Assembly: GCF_025642155.1 (NCBI RefSeq)
Contig: NZ_CP106798.1
Span: 3,720,001 to 3,784,000 of the forward strand
Reading direction: 5' to 3'
DNA: 64,000 nucleotides
Source of the DNA: Streptomyces sp. HUAS 15-9
GTDB lineage: Bacteria > Actinomycetota > Actinomycetes > Streptomycetales > Streptomycetaceae
Part shown: piece after piece, positions 27,030 to 35,460 of the stretch
Numbering within the stretch: the stretch's first letter is position 1
Layout of the letters: each line of letters opens with the position of its first letter
Made by a program: the position numbers and the translations under genes
The notes under the pieces: model-generated
What the model was told of the DNA's origin: nothing
The model's input: the letters and a program-made list of their open reading frames with translations, nothing else
Databases searched by the model: none

Positions 27030-27089
27030 CGGGGAGACAATCCCCGTTTCGCTCGGACACAGGTCTAAACGGGGAAACGATCCCCGGTT
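27030..27089. promoter_or_regulatory. Twin palindromic operators upstream of TetR gene
   Basis: Copy 1 at about 27030-27049 contains GGGGAGACAATCCCCGTTT. Copy 2 at 27067-27089 contains AAACGGGGAAACGATCCCCG. Both share GGGGA-6-TCCCCG, spaced 40 bp apart, four DNA turns. Likely TetR sites, controlling the regulator and perhaps the divergent secreted protein gene at 27,253. Confidence 0.55.
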
Positions 27090-27252
27090 ATTTCCCACCC
27101 CCGAACAGATTCGATGTGAACTAGGTCACACCCCTACCGGCGGGAAACCCACGATCGGCCCCTCCAGCGCGCGCCCACCGCCGCGGCGACCCAGGGTGAT
27201 CGAAAGGGTGCAGCCGGAAACCGGTGGCTGCCGTGGAGCGAGAGGTCCATGC

Positions 27253-28554
27253 ATGCAGCCGCCGCCGATCTCCCGCCGGATACGCCCGCGCCGGATACGC
27301 CCGCACCGCGTGGCGGCCCTCACAGCCGTGACCGCGCTCATCCTCGCGGTCAGCACCTCGGCCGGGACGGGTCACCTGACGGCGGGCCCCACCTCGCGCG
27401 GGGCGGGTCCGATCGCCCTCGCCCGCACCCCGGCCCTCAGCCCCTGCCTGATCAACGGCAACGTCGACGTCCAGATGACGGAGGGCGTCCCCACCCCCGG
27501 CGGCTACTCCCGGTCCACCGGCACCGTCCACGCGCTGACCCTGATGGTCGACTTCTCCGACGCGCCCGGTGAGGGCGACGCGCTCGACCGCTTCCACGAG
27601 TTCTTCCCGCAGACCCAGGAGTGGTTCCACACCGCCTCCTACGGCCGCCTCGACTACCGCCCCGAGACCCCGATCCCGCACTGGCTGCGGATGCCCAAGT
27701 CGTTCGCGGCGTACGGCATAGAGCGCGGCGCCCCCTTCGACCCCGGCTACCGCCTGCTGGTCCAGGACATCGTGGCCGCCGCCGACCCCGAGGTGGACTT
27801 CCGCTCGTACGACCTGCTGAACGTGCTGGTGACCCCCAACGCGGGCCCGTCCGCCCTGGACACCGTGCTGTCCGTGACCTTCGCCGGCAACGCCGAGGCA
27901 CCCGTCGCCGACGGCGTCCCCGTGGCCAACGCGTCCTTCGTCTACTCCCGCCAGGACGACGGCTCCGGCACCTACGACCGGACCGGCTACCGGGTGCTCC
28001 CGCACGAGAACGGCCATGTCTTCGGCCTGCCCGACCTCTACACCCAGGACGGCGGGGGCGCGGTCGGCCACTGGGACATCATGAGCGAGGACTGGGGCGC
28101 CGACAACGACCTGCTCGGCTGGCACAAATGGAAGCTGGGCTGGCTGGACGCGAAGCAGGTGAGCTGTGCGGCGGCCCGGGGCAGCAAGGAGTACACGCTG
28201 ACACCGCTGTACCGCACCGGCGGCCACAAACTGATCTTCGTGCCGATCACCGCCCGCAGCGGCTACGCCGTCGAACTGCGCGCCCGCGGCGGCAACGACG
28301 AGACCGTCTGCCACCCGGGCGTCCTCATCTACCGGGTCGACGCGAACGTCGACACCGGCCGCGGCCCCATCACCGTCTACGACGCCCACCGCGGCACCGG
28401 CGGCTGCACCCGCAGCCCCAACGTCCACGCGGAACTCTCCGACGCGACCTTCGCCCCCGGCGAGACGTTCAAGGATCCACGCAGAGGAATCACCGTCGCG
28501 GTGACGGCGGCGAACCTGGCCGGTGACTACAAGGTGCGGGTGACGCGGAAATAG
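27253..28554 (+). CDS. Secreted M6-family (immune inhibitor A-like) metalloprotease domain protein
   Basis: 433 aa from the ATG at 27253. Twin-arginine-like basic leader (RRIRPRRIRPHR) and hydrophobic stretch (VAALTAVTALILAVSTSAG) make a signal peptide. The zinc site is HENGHVFGLPDLY (about residue 252), a variant of HExxH with Asn, followed by GHWDIMSEDWG, the Met-turn region of M6 peptidases. The C-terminal ~110 residues are beta-rich. The E-to-E of HENGH is kept, so activity is possible. Confidence 0.88.
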   Translation: MQPPPISRRIRPRRIRPHRVAALTAVTALILAVSTSAGTGHLTAGPTSRGAGPIALARTPALSPCLINGNVDVQMTEGVPTPGGYSRSTGTVHALTLMVDFSDAPGEGDALDRFHEFFPQTQEWFHTASYGRLDYRPETPIPHWLRMPKSFAAYGIERGAPFDPGYRLLVQDIVAAADPEVDFRSYDLLNVLVTPNAGPSALDTVLSVTFAGNAEAPVADGVPVANASFVYSRQDDGSGTYDRTGYRVLPHENGHVFGLPDLYTQDGGGAVGHWDIMSEDWGADNDLLGWHKWKLGWLDAKQVSCAAARGSKEYTLTPLYRTGGHKLIFVPITARSGYAVELRARGGNDETVCHPGVLIYRVDANVDTGRGPITVYDAHRGTGGCTRSPNVHAELSDATFAPGETFKDPRRGITVAVTAANLAGDYKVRVTRK

Positions 28555-28704
28555 GCCGGTGGACCTCCCCGACTCACAACCACAGCAACCCGAATCAAGA
28601 CGGACCCGCACACGGCATCCCGCACCACGGCCCTGACCCCCACACCCCCACGGACCAGATCCGGTACGCTGACGCCTGTGACCCAAGCGGCCACGATCCA
28701 CCCC

Positions 28705-28780
28705 GCCTTCGTAGCTCAGGGGATAGAGCACCGCTCTCCTAAAGCGGGTGTCGCAGGTTCGAATCCTGCCGGGGGCACCA
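28705..28780 (+). tRNA. tRNA-Arg(CCT)
   Basis: 76 bases including encoded CCA. Acceptor stem GCCTTCG/CGGGGGC with G-U pairs, D-arm AGCTCAGGGGATAGAGC, anticodon stem CCGCT/AGCGG with loop CTCCTAA (anticodon CCT, reads AGG), T-arm GCAGG-TTCGAAT-CCTGC. It is intact and serves as the attachment gene of the element that follows. Confidence 0.97.
28736..28780 (+). repeat. Left attachment repeat (att core, 45 bp)
   Basis: 45 bases from the anticodon loop to the CCA end of tRNA-Arg are repeated without mismatch at 46760-46804. The integrase gene begins close by. The tRNA is reconstituted on this side. Confidence 0.95.
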
Positions 28781-28787
28781 GCCAAAA

Positions 28788-28818
28788 GGCCCCGGACCGA
28801 TCATGGTCCGGGGCCTTT
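28788..28818. terminator. Bidirectional terminator after tRNA-Arg and int
   Basis: Inverted repeat GGCCCCGGACC / GGTCCGGGGCC with a 6-base loop, A-run before and TTT after. It can end both tRNA transcription and the leftward int operon. Confidence 0.8.
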
Positions 28819-28858
28819 GACATCTACTTTTGACATCAACGGGGGCGGTCGCCGCTGA

Positions 28859-30019
28859 TCACTGGCGACCGGGGCGCTTCTTCCTGTTCCTGAGGAGCCG
28901 GTCCATGTGGCTCATGGCTTCGCGCTGGGTGTCCTGGACGACGTGGGTGTAGACGTCCATGGTGATGCTGATCTGGGAGTGGCCGAGGATCTCCATCACG
29001 ACGCGGGGTGCGACTCCGGCCGCCGTGAGGAGGGTGGCGGTGCCGTGCCGGGCATCGTGCAGCCGGATGACGCGGAGGCCGGCGGACTCGGCGACGCGGG
29101 TGAAGGAGCGGTAGAGGTTGCGCGGCTCGACGGGGCGGCCGGTGCGGGTGGCGAAGACGTAGTCCGAGTCCTGCCACCTCTCCCCTGCCTTGGTCCGGGC
29201 GGCTGCTTGCCGCATGCGGTGCCAGCGCAAGGGTGCGATGCAGAGGGCGGGCAGCGGGACGGCTCGACGGCGGCGGCTCTTGGGATCGTCGTCGTAGAGG
29301 ACGCCACGGCGGCGCTGGACCTGGTGGCGGACGTAGAGGACGCGGTTGTCGAGGTCGACGTCAGACCAGCGGAGGCCGACGATCTCTCCCCGGCGGAGCC
29401 CCATGGCGATGGCAAGGACGAACGCCGCGTAGAGCGGGTCCTTACGGGAGACGGCGAGGAAGTCGAGCGTCTCGTCCAGGGTCCAGGGGTGCAGCTCGGG
29501 CGTGTCCGTGCGAGGCGGCTCGACGAGCTTGGCGACGTTGCGCGTGATGAGTTCCTCTCGGCAGGCGGAGGACAGAGCCGAGCGTAGAACTCGATGCGAT
29601 TCCTTGGCGGTTGCGGCGGTGGTCTCCTTCTCCAGGCGGACTAGGAAGCGTCGGACGTCGGCGACGCCGAGGGATTCGAGGCGCTTGGCACCGAGGAGGG
29701 GCACCAGGTAGAGGCGGACGTGCGTCTCGTACTTGTCGAAGGTGCTGAGTTTCCGTCGGGGCTTGATGACGTTGTCCAGCCAGTACGGCAGCCACTCGGA
29801 GAGCTTGGCGGACTTGGTGGGCACGGGCACGCCCTGGTCCACCTTGTCGAGCAGCTCGCGGCGCTTGGCGTCGCACTCGGCCCAGGTCTTGCCGTAGGCG
29901 AACTTGCGGGCGCGGGTGCCGTCCGGCTGGAGCACGTAGACCGCGCACTGGAAACGTCCGTCCTTGCGCTTGGTGATGGTGCCGGCGCCGTTCGGATTGC
30001 GCTTGCGCTGCTGGGCCAT
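28859..30019 (-). CDS. int: Tyrosine site-specific integrase
   Basis: 386 aa. N-terminal arm-binding domain (GAGTITKRKDGRFQCAVYV), SAM-like core-binding domain (about 68-165), catalytic domain with Arg in MGLRRGEIVGLRW (R209), H321-x-x-R324 in RLHDARHG, His in GHSQI (H347) and nucleophile Tyr in DVYTHV (Y357). All catalytic residues are present. The start codon overlaps the xis stop by one base, so both are read from the rep operon. Confidence 0.97.
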   Translation of the reverse strand: MAQQRKRNPNGAGTITKRKDGRFQCAVYVLQPDGTRARKFAYGKTWAECDAKRRELLDKVDQGVPVPTKSAKLSEWLPYWLDNVIKPRRKLSTFDKYETHVRLYLVPLLGAKRLESLGVADVRRFLVRLEKETTAATAKESHRVLRSALSSACREELITRNVAKLVEPPRTDTPELHPWTLDETLDFLAVSRKDPLYAAFVLAIAMGLRRGEIVGLRWSDVDLDNRVLYVRHQVQRRRGVLYDDDPKSRRRRAVPLPALCIAPLRWHRMRQAAARTKAGERWQDSDYVFATRTGRPVEPRNLYRSFTRVAESAGLRVIRLHDARHGTATLLTAAGVAPRVVMEILGHSQISITMDVYTHVVQDTQREAMSHMDRLLRNRKKRPGRQ

Positions 30020-30207
30020 CAGGCAGCCTCCTCCAACTGGCCCAGGACGAAGTCCCGGACGGCATCGGCCGGGATCCGGCGGGCGCCGTCGATCTTGATC
30101 GAGACGAGACGGTGCGACCGGATGAGGTCATAGACCTTGGAGCGCCCGAGCTTGAGCCGGGCCATGACCTCCGGCACGGTCAGGAGTTCGGCGGTGGCGG
30201 TGGTCAT
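30019..30207 (-). CDS. xis: Excisionase (HTH, MerR/Xis type)
   Basis: 62 aa. It has the excisionase helix-turn-helix ELLTVPEVMARLKLGRSKVYDLI and wing RLVSIKIDGARRIPADAVRDFV. It directs Int towards excision. ATG overlaps the repSA stop by four bases (30204-30207) and its own stop overlaps the int ATG, giving a coupled repSA-xis-int operon as in pSAM2. Confidence 0.93.
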   Translation of the reverse strand: MTTATAELLTVPEVMARLKLGRSKVYDLIRSHRLVSIKIDGARRIPADAVRDFVLGQLEEAA

Positions 30208-31628
30208 GCTGCGGCTCCCTCCTCGGTGAGCTTGTCGCGCAGGGCGTCGCGGGCGGTCTCGCGGTTGGTCTGGAGGTCGCGAGCGATGGTGGCGGCGAGG
30301 GCGGCTTCGCCCGGGGTGTGGCCGTGGCCGGCGTATTGCCAGTCGGTCAGGACGAGGACGGTGTCCGGCTCGCGGTCGTCGATGCCGAGGGCGGAGGCCT
30401 CTTGGGCGGCGCGGTAGTCGGCGCGTTCCTGGCGGAGGGCGCCGAGGGTGGTGGAGTAGGTGCGCGACTTGGACGAGAAGTGGCCGCGGAAGCCGAGCAT
30501 GTGCGCCCAGGCCCAGAGACGTCGGTCTGGATAGAGGGCGTCCAGGTCGCGGCAGGCGGTGATGAGTCGGCGGGTGTGGTCGGGGACATGGTGGCGGTCG
30601 AGTTCGGCGAGTTCGCCGATACGGCGGTCGAGGGTGCCGGTGTTCTCGGCGGCTTTGGTGGCGTACTTGGCCACGTAGGAGGCGACGGCCTGTTCGGTGA
30701 TGTCGGAGCCGTCGCCGAAGGCCTTGACCGGGCGGACGTCGAGTTGCCGACCCCATCGGAAGGTTCGGGCGGGTTGGTCGGCGGCGGCCGGGACGGAGAC
30801 AGACGTGTACGAGTGCGCGGCGGCGGCGCGGGCCGCGTCGGTGAGGAGGCCGACCGTGGCCCAGGCGGGCGGTGGTGTGCCGGGTCCGTCGGGGCCGTCG
30901 AGGCGGATGACGGCGTGGAAGTGGAGGGCGCCGCGCTTCTGGAATTCGGCGACCTTGCCGTACGAGACGCGGAGGTGGTCGGCGAGTTCGCGGCGGGGCA
31001 GGCCGGCGCGGGCGGCGAGTTCGCGACGCAGGCGGGTGGTGAAGCGCTGCCAGAGCTGACCGGCGTGGTTGTTGAAGAGGACGGCGCCCGCGTAGTCGTA
31101 GGTGTTCGGGTCGAGAGCGGTGCCCAGCTCGGGAGCGTCGGGGGTGTGTGGAGTGCCGCAGCGGCAGGTGCCGCCGTGGTCGGGGCGGTTGTGGACCGGG
31201 CCGAAGGATGGCGCGGTGAGGGTGGCGAAGACACGGGGGTGGTCGCGGACGGCGGCGGGAATGTCGCGGCGGTGGTCTCCGGCGAGGCCGGCGCGGATCA
31301 GGTGGTAGGTGTCGCCCGCGTAGGTCCAGGCGCAGGAGGGGCAGCGGGAGGCGCGGCGGTTGCCGCAGGCGAGGCGGAGGCGTCCGCCCGGTTCGATGGC
31401 GGTGGAGTAGTGGTGCAGGGTCTCGCCGGTGGTCTTGTCCTTGTGGAGGGTCCAGCCGGTGAGGTGGATCGGGTCGGAGCAGCCGCCGGTACGGCGGATC
31501 TGGTCTTCCCAGCGGGTGTAGTCGGAGGCCGAGGCGACCCGGAGGACGTCCCGGAGGGTGGTCGGGTCGAGCGGCGGCGGGGCGGGCGTGTGCGTCTTCC
31601 GTGTCGCGCGTGAGGCCCGGTGGGCCAT
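30204..31628 (-). CDS. repSA: RepSA-type replication initiator
   Basis: 474 aa rolling-circle initiator of the pSAM2 RepSA family. Seen are a Cys cluster (CPSC, CRCG; zinc-binding-like), the motif region VFATLTAPSFG, the metal-binding HUH motif LHFHAVIRLDG (about 235-245) and the Tyr-containing SYVAKYATKAAE (about 317-328) that probably holds the nicking Tyr. The ATG at 31628 has GGAAGG upstream. The element probably replicates after excision, with its double-strand origin in or near this gene, by analogy with pSAM2. Confidence 0.92.
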   Translation of the reverse strand: MAHRASRATRKTHTPAPPPLDPTTLRDVLRVASASDYTRWEDQIRRTGGCSDPIHLTGWTLHKDKTTGETLHHYSTAIEPGGRLRLACGNRRASRCPSCAWTYAGDTYHLIRAGLAGDHRRDIPAAVRDHPRVFATLTAPSFGPVHNRPDHGGTCRCGTPHTPDAPELGTALDPNTYDYAGAVLFNNHAGQLWQRFTTRLRRELAARAGLPRRELADHLRVSYGKVAEFQKRGALHFHAVIRLDGPDGPGTPPPAWATVGLLTDAARAAAAHSYTSVSVPAAADQPARTFRWGRQLDVRPVKAFGDGSDITEQAVASYVAKYATKAAENTGTLDRRIGELAELDRHHVPDHTRRLITACRDLDALYPDRRLWAWAHMLGFRGHFSSKSRTYSTTLGALRQERADYRAAQEASALGIDDREPDTVLVLTDWQYAGHGHTPGEAALAATIARDLQTNRETARDALRDKLTEEGAAA

Positions 31629-31719
31629 GCTGGTGGTTCCTTCCGGTTGCGAGATCGATCGGCGGAGACGGCTCCCGGGCGGCGGATGCTTGGCGGTATC
31701 GAGGCCGCCCGGGGGCCGG

Positions 31720-32049
31720 TCAGCGGCGCTTGGCCTCGGAGGCGAGCAGGGAGCGCAGGACGACCGCGCAGACGGCGACCGAGGCGCCGGTGATGGCGAC
31801 CGCCAGGAGCAGGGAGACAAGGACGGCGCCGACGACCAGGACGACGGCCGTACCGCCGCCGACCAGGACGAGGGCAGTGCCGGGGGTGAGCTGGACGACC
31901 GGGCGGGACGGCGGCGCGGGTACGGCGACGGGTGCCGACGGGACCGGTGCGGTCGGGGTTCCCGGGGTGATCGTGGTCGGGTGGATGACGGCGGGCGGGG
32001 TGGTCAGACCGGTGGGCTGGGGCATGGTCGGGAGCTTGGGACGGAACAT
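31720..32049 (-). CDS. SpdD-like spread protein, small membrane protein
   Basis: 109 aa. A Pro/Thr-rich N-terminal half (about 1-55) and two adjacent hydrophobic segments (ALVLVGGGTAVVLVVGAVLVSLLLAVAI and SVAVCAVVLRSLL). Composition and position between transfer genes and repSA match SpdD-type proteins, which aid spread of the element along the mycelium. Confidence 0.7.
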   Translation of the reverse strand: MFRPKLPTMPQPTGLTTPPAVIHPTTITPGTPTAPVPSAPVAVPAPPSRPVVQLTPGTALVLVGGGTAVVLVVGAVLVSLLLAVAITGASVAVCAVVLRSLLASEAKRR

Positions 32050-32073
32050 GGGCGGTTCTCCTTTCGCGGCGGG

Positions 32074-32229
32074 TTACTTGACGGCGGTGTTGATGAGCGG
32101 GGCGAAGACGCTGTCGGCGAGGAGGTAGCCGCCGAGGAGGAGCACGCAGATCAGCCACCAGGGCGGGCGGATGAGCTTGACGCCGAGGTAGCCGACGGCC
32201 AACAGGGCGAACCAGAGCGGTACTTGCAT
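32074..32229 (-). CDS. Small integral membrane protein (51 aa), AICE spread module
   Basis: ATG at 32229 and TAA at 32074-32076. Almost wholly hydrophobic, two segments (LWFALLAVGYLGVKLI and WWLICVLLLGGYLLADSVF). Small Spd-like proteins of this size are usual at this position in AICEs. Function in intramycelial spread is inferred from context. Confidence 0.7.
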   Translation of the reverse strand: MQVPLWFALLAVGYLGVKLIRPPWWLICVLLLGGYLLADSVFAPLINTAVK

Positions 32230-32242
32230 GGACGGTGGCCTC

Positions 32243-32434
32243 CTAGGCGACGCGGCAGCGATGCGTACGGGCGGCGAGCTGGGCGGCGGTCTGGCTGGAG
32301 TAGTCGGCGGACCAGCCGCAGCGGTCGGCGGTGCAGACGGCGGCGTGCGTGGTCCGGCCGTTGCGGTCGCGGTGGGTGCCGATCTGCACGGGGCCGATCC
32401 GCATCAGCGAGTGGAAGTTGTCGCGGGCGGGCAT
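32243..32434 (-). CDS. Mobile-element transfer protein, small zinc-finger-like
   Basis: 63 aa (MPARDNFHSLMRIGPVQIG...). A C-x4-C and H-x-C pair (CTADRC ... HRC) could bind zinc. This is a recurrent AICE family found between spd genes and usually called mobile element transfer protein; the exact role is unknown. Confidence 0.75.
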   Translation of the reverse strand: MPARDNFHSLMRIGPVQIGTHRDRNGRTTHAAVCTADRCGWSADYSSQTAAQLAARTHRCRVA

Positions 32435-32435
32435 G

Positions 32436-32630
32436 TCAGTCGCTCTCCTCTCGGATGGTCGTCGGGTCGGGAAAAGCGGCGCGGATACCGGCGGCGGTGG
32501 CCGGGTCGGGGGTGCGCTTGGCGGCCTCCTCGGCGAGCAGGTAGGCGAGGTAGGGCCGATCGGCTGCGGCCATCTCGCGGGCGCCGTCGAGGTAGTCGGC
32601 AGCCGTCAGGGCAGCGGGGTCGCGGGTCAT
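32436..32630 (-). CDS. AICE small hypothetical protein (64 aa)
   Basis: Alpha-helical, Ala/Asp-rich (MTRDPAALTAADYLDGAREM...). One base separates it from the next gene, so it is part of the transfer operon. No domain recognised. Confidence 0.65.
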   Translation of the reverse strand: MTRDPAALTAADYLDGAREMAAADRPYLAYLLAEEAAKRTPDPATAAGIRAAFPDPTTIREESD

Positions 32631-32661
32631 CTGTCGTCCTCCTTCCGGTGTCTCTCGCGGG

Positions 32662-33321
32662 TCAGGTGAGGTGGGCGGCGATGGCGTCGGCGAGGTGGGG
32701 CGGGACGCCGAGGCGGGAGCGGAGGGTGTCGGAGTCGATCGGGGATCCGGTGCGGGCGCGGTACTCGTCGGCGACCTTGCGGGCGTGGTCGACGAGGGCG
32801 GCGGGGACCTGGGGCACCGGTGCCGAAGCGGCCGTGACTTCTGGCGCGGGGGCCGCGTCAGGCGCGGGCACGGCTTGCGGTGCGGACTGCTCGGCGTCCG
32901 GCGTGTCCGGGACGGGGGCCGGCGGAATCGGCTCCGGCTCCGCCTGCGGGTCGGCGGGCGACGAGTGAGCGAGGAGCGTGCCGCCGAGGAAGGCGAGCGC
33001 GGGCCATCCGGCGATGCCGAGGCGGAGCAGGGCGGGCGGGTCGGTCAGGTCGAGGAATCCGGCGGTGGCGACGTTGGCGCCGAGGGAGGCGAACAGCGCG
33101 ACGACGAACCAGCACCAGGCCAGCCGGGACGGCCCCTCGCTGCGTAGCCGCCGCCAGGCGGCGACCAGGAGCAGGTCGACGCTGACCGGGTAGGCCCAGG
33201 CCTTCCAGCCGTTCTGTCCGGCAGCGGCGGCCAGGTCGTGCAGGTGGGCGAAGGACAGGGCACCGGCGATGACGGCCTGAATCAGGACCGCGTCGAACCG
33301 GAGACCGTGACGGGCACCCAT
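32662..33321 (-). CDS. SpdB-like DUF2637 membrane protein
   Basis: 219 aa. Four membrane segments at about 8-130 (VLIQAVIAGALSFAHL; AYPVSVDLLLVAAW; LAWCWFVVALFASLGANVATAGF; WPALAFLGGTLLAH), then a Pro/Ala/Glu-rich linker and a small helical C-terminal domain (VADEYRARTGSPIDSDTLRSRLGV). DUF2637 proteins are the SpdB-type spread proteins of AICEs, working with TraSA. ATG overlaps the upstream stop by one base. Confidence 0.82.
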   Translation of the reverse strand: MGARHGLRFDAVLIQAVIAGALSFAHLHDLAAAAGQNGWKAWAYPVSVDLLLVAAWRRLRSEGPSRLAWCWFVVALFASLGANVATAGFLDLTDPPALLRLGIAGWPALAFLGGTLLAHSSPADPQAEPEPIPPAPVPDTPDAEQSAPQAVPAPDAAPAPEVTAASAPVPQVPAALVDHARKVADEYRARTGSPIDSDTLRSRLGVPPHLADAIAAHLT

Positions 33322-33524
33322 CAGACATCGCCCGGGGAGGCGGGGCCGCCGTCGGGGTCGTAGTCGTCCGTGAACGTGCCGGACGGCGGCTCGGGCAGCG
33401 AGACGGCGAGGGACGGGCTGACAGCGTCCACGAAGTCGAGGTCGGCGCCGGCCATGTCGGCGTAGAGGGCGAGTTGGCCGAGCAGGAGCACGGTCCGGGC
33501 GAAGTCCTCGCAGTCCGGGCACAT
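33321..33524 (-). CDS. AICE small hypothetical protein (67 aa)
   Basis: Acidic, with an N-terminal CPDC pair (MCPDCEDFARTVLLL) and a disordered Asp/Pro tail. Its TGA overlaps the ATG of the SpdB-like gene. No function recognised. Confidence 0.6.
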   Translation of the reverse strand: MCPDCEDFARTVLLLGQLALYADMAGADLDFVDAVSPSLAVSLPEPPSGTFTDDYDPDGGPASPGDV

Positions 33525-33607
33525 GGCGGGTCTCCCTTCATTTGGGCCTGGCGGGGTAGGGACGCGGCGCGAAGGCGGTCACGCCGACCGTGAGGAGCGG
33601 TGAGAGA

Positions 33608-34963
33608 TCAGGCGGTAGCCGAGGACGCCTTGACCAGCGGCACGGACTCGACGTCGGAGCCGGGGAGAACAGGCCGGAACGGTGCCAGCTCGGGCAGGTC
33701 CGGGGTCCGGTCGGCGTGCCGGTTGCAGATGTTCACGGCCTGCCGGAGCGAGGTGTGCGGGGCGCGGATGCGGTGCCATCCGCCCGACGAGTCGCCCGCG
33801 ATGGCCAGCCCCCGCATCTCGGCCGGGATCTGGATGGCGGCGAGGACGGCGTCCGGGGAGATGTCGCCGAAGGCCATGTTGGCGGACGATTCGTCGTTGA
33901 CGCGGTGGGCGGTACGGCCCGTGAGCTGGGCGCGGAGCATGGTGATGCCCTTGCCGAGTTCGGAGCCGAAACGCTGCCCGCAGATTTCGAGGTAGATGCC
34001 GGCCGCGCGGCCGAGCTGGGCAAGGCGAACCAAAGCGGTGACGATGCGATCCCGGCGCTTCTCCTCCTTCTTGCTTGCATACAGGGCGAGTTCGGCGACC
34101 TCATCAACCAGAACCACGACCGGAACCGGGCGCAGATCGTCGGGCAGGTCCCAGATGTCGGCGGCGATCTCCGCATCCGGCACGTCGGAGGTGATCCGCT
34201 GCTGTGACCGGATGACCTGATAGACACGCTCCATCCGCGCCACCAGCGCATCGAGCACTTCGGCGGCGGTGTCGGGATCGTCGGCCAGCGCGGAGAACCG
34301 CCGGGCCAGTGGGAACAGTTCCACCCCCTGTTTGCAGTCGATGCCGACGAGGGCGACGTCCATCGGGGCCAGCCCAGCGACCAGGTTGCGTTGGTAGACG
34401 GACTTGCCGGACTCCGTGGCGCCGAGGGTGAGGGCGTGGGGTATCGCCCGGTAGTCGCGGTAGTGCACCGAGCCGTCCTGCCGCAGGGCGACCGGCACCC
34501 GCATCGGCCGCGGGTCGGTCTCGGCCGGCATCTGCACCCGCTTGAGCACGTCGTAGCCGGTCATCCGCACCTCTACGACGCCGGAACGCAGTTCCCGCGA
34601 GGTGACGCCGTACATGGAGAACGAGTGCCGGAGCCGGTCCGAGGCGGCGGCGATATCGAAGGCGTCCTGTCCGGGGCGGAGCTTGAGCCGCAGGACGAGG
34701 CCGGTACGGGTCGGCCGCAGCCGCAGGATGCGCGGCGGACGCGGCTCGGGGATCGGCCGGTTGGTGGCACGGGCCAGAGCGAGTCGCCACCGGGCGGGCG
34801 GGACGGTCAGTCCGCACGCGTCCATGACCGAGCCGTACCGGACCAGGACCCGCACCACGGCCAGCGTGACCCCGAAGGTCAACCAGTACCAGGCGGGGCG
34901 CCGCCACCGCAGGAGACCCACGGCGGCGACGACCAGCACCAGAGCGACCGTGAACCCGGTCAT
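33608..34963 (-). CDS. traSA: FtsK/SpoIIIE-type conjugative transfer ATPase
   Basis: 451 aa. N-terminal membrane segments at about 5-45 (VALVLVVAAVGLL; WYWLTFGVTLAVVRVLV), then the motor domain with Walker A GATESGKS (181-188) and Walker B PVVVLVDE (281-288). It is the hexameric pump that moves double-stranded element DNA between hyphae, the only protein essential for transfer in pSAM2-like elements. The ATG lies 2 bases after the upstream gene. Confidence 0.95.
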   Translation of the reverse strand: MTGFTVALVLVVAAVGLLRWRRPAWYWLTFGVTLAVVRVLVRYGSVMDACGLTVPPARWRLALARATNRPIPEPRPPRILRLRPTRTGLVLRLKLRPGQDAFDIAAASDRLRHSFSMYGVTSRELRSGVVEVRMTGYDVLKRVQMPAETDPRPMRVPVALRQDGSVHYRDYRAIPHALTLGATESGKSVYQRNLVAGLAPMDVALVGIDCKQGVELFPLARRFSALADDPDTAAEVLDALVARMERVYQVIRSQQRITSDVPDAEIAADIWDLPDDLRPVPVVVLVDEVAELALYASKKEEKRRDRIVTALVRLAQLGRAAGIYLEICGQRFGSELGKGITMLRAQLTGRTAHRVNDESSANMAFGDISPDAVLAAIQIPAEMRGLAIAGDSSGGWHRIRAPHTSLRQAVNICNRHADRTPDLPELAPFRPVLPGSDVESVPLVKASSATA

Positions 34964-34965
34964 GA

Positions 34966-35322
34966 TCAGGCTGCCTTGGGCCCTGCGGCGGCGCCGGCGA
35001 GCGAGGTGACCGCGACCGCGCGGAACGCAATGCCGTGCCGCTTCTGGCCGTTGAAGTCGTTCTCCCACGGCCGGGCGATGAGCCCCGTGAGCGCGACCGG
35101 CGTACCCATGGCCAGCTCACCGGAGATACCCGGCTCCGGAACGGTGATGGACAGGATCTCCACCTCCTCGTTCGCCGCGAACATCACGTCCACCGTCATC
35201 AGCTTCGCCCCGGTCTCGGTGTCGGTGGCGATCTCGCCGGTACGGCGGTCGCGCACCTTGACCTGCGGGGACTTGGCGACCATCACGACCGCGCCGGAGG
35301 TGTCGACGGGAATCTGACGCAC
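34966..35322 (-). CDS. Pra-like AICE regulatory/accessory protein
   Basis: 118 aa from the GTG at 35322, which has AGAGGAG 8 bases upstream; a GTG at 35358 gives a longer but less likely product. Beta-rich (VRQIPVDTSGAVVMVAKS ... RRTGEIATDTETGAKLMTVDVMF ... GTPVALTGLIARPWEN). The D-x-x-TG-x4-D pattern and position directly upstream of traSA resemble Pra, the activator of pSAM2 replication and excision. The assignment is tentative. Two repressor-type palindromes lie just upstream. Confidence 0.6.
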   Translation of the reverse strand: MRQIPVDTSGAVVMVAKSPQVKVRDRRTGEIATDTETGAKLMTVDVMFAANEEVEILSITVPEPGISGELAMGTPVALTGLIARPWENDFNGQKRHGIAFRAVAVTSLAGAAAGPKAA

Positions 35323-35356
35323 AGGGATCACTCCTCTATAGATGTTGAACTCCGCC

Positions 35357-35408
35357 ACTCATGTACATGAGTGGCATGAAGAAGAGTGCATCACTCCTGT
35401 ACATGAGT
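35357..35408. promoter_or_regulatory. Two palindromic operators of the transfer operon
   Basis: ACTCATGTACATGAGT at 35357-35372 is a perfect 16-bp palindrome. ACTCCTGTACATGAGT at 35393-35408 differs by one base. Centres are 36 bp apart. The site sits just before the leftward pra-like/traSA operon. Probably bound by the GntR protein encoded next door. Confidence 0.8.
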
Positions 35409-35411
35409 CAA

Positions 35412-35439
35412 CCCGCCGCGAAGAAGAACTCGCGACGGG
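35412..35439 (-). terminator. Terminator of the GntR gene
   Basis: CCCGCCGCG / CGCGACGGG stem (one mismatch) with a 10-base loop, 22 bases past the GntR stop. Confidence 0.5.
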
Positions 35440-35460
35440 CTGTGAGAAGTTGAGCGGCCG

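Noticed and set aside
30318..31613. Plus-strand frame of 431 codons inside repSA
   Set aside because: Antisense of the RepSA gene, whose HUH motif and operon overlap are clear; the frame is Gly/Val/Glu-rich without motifs.
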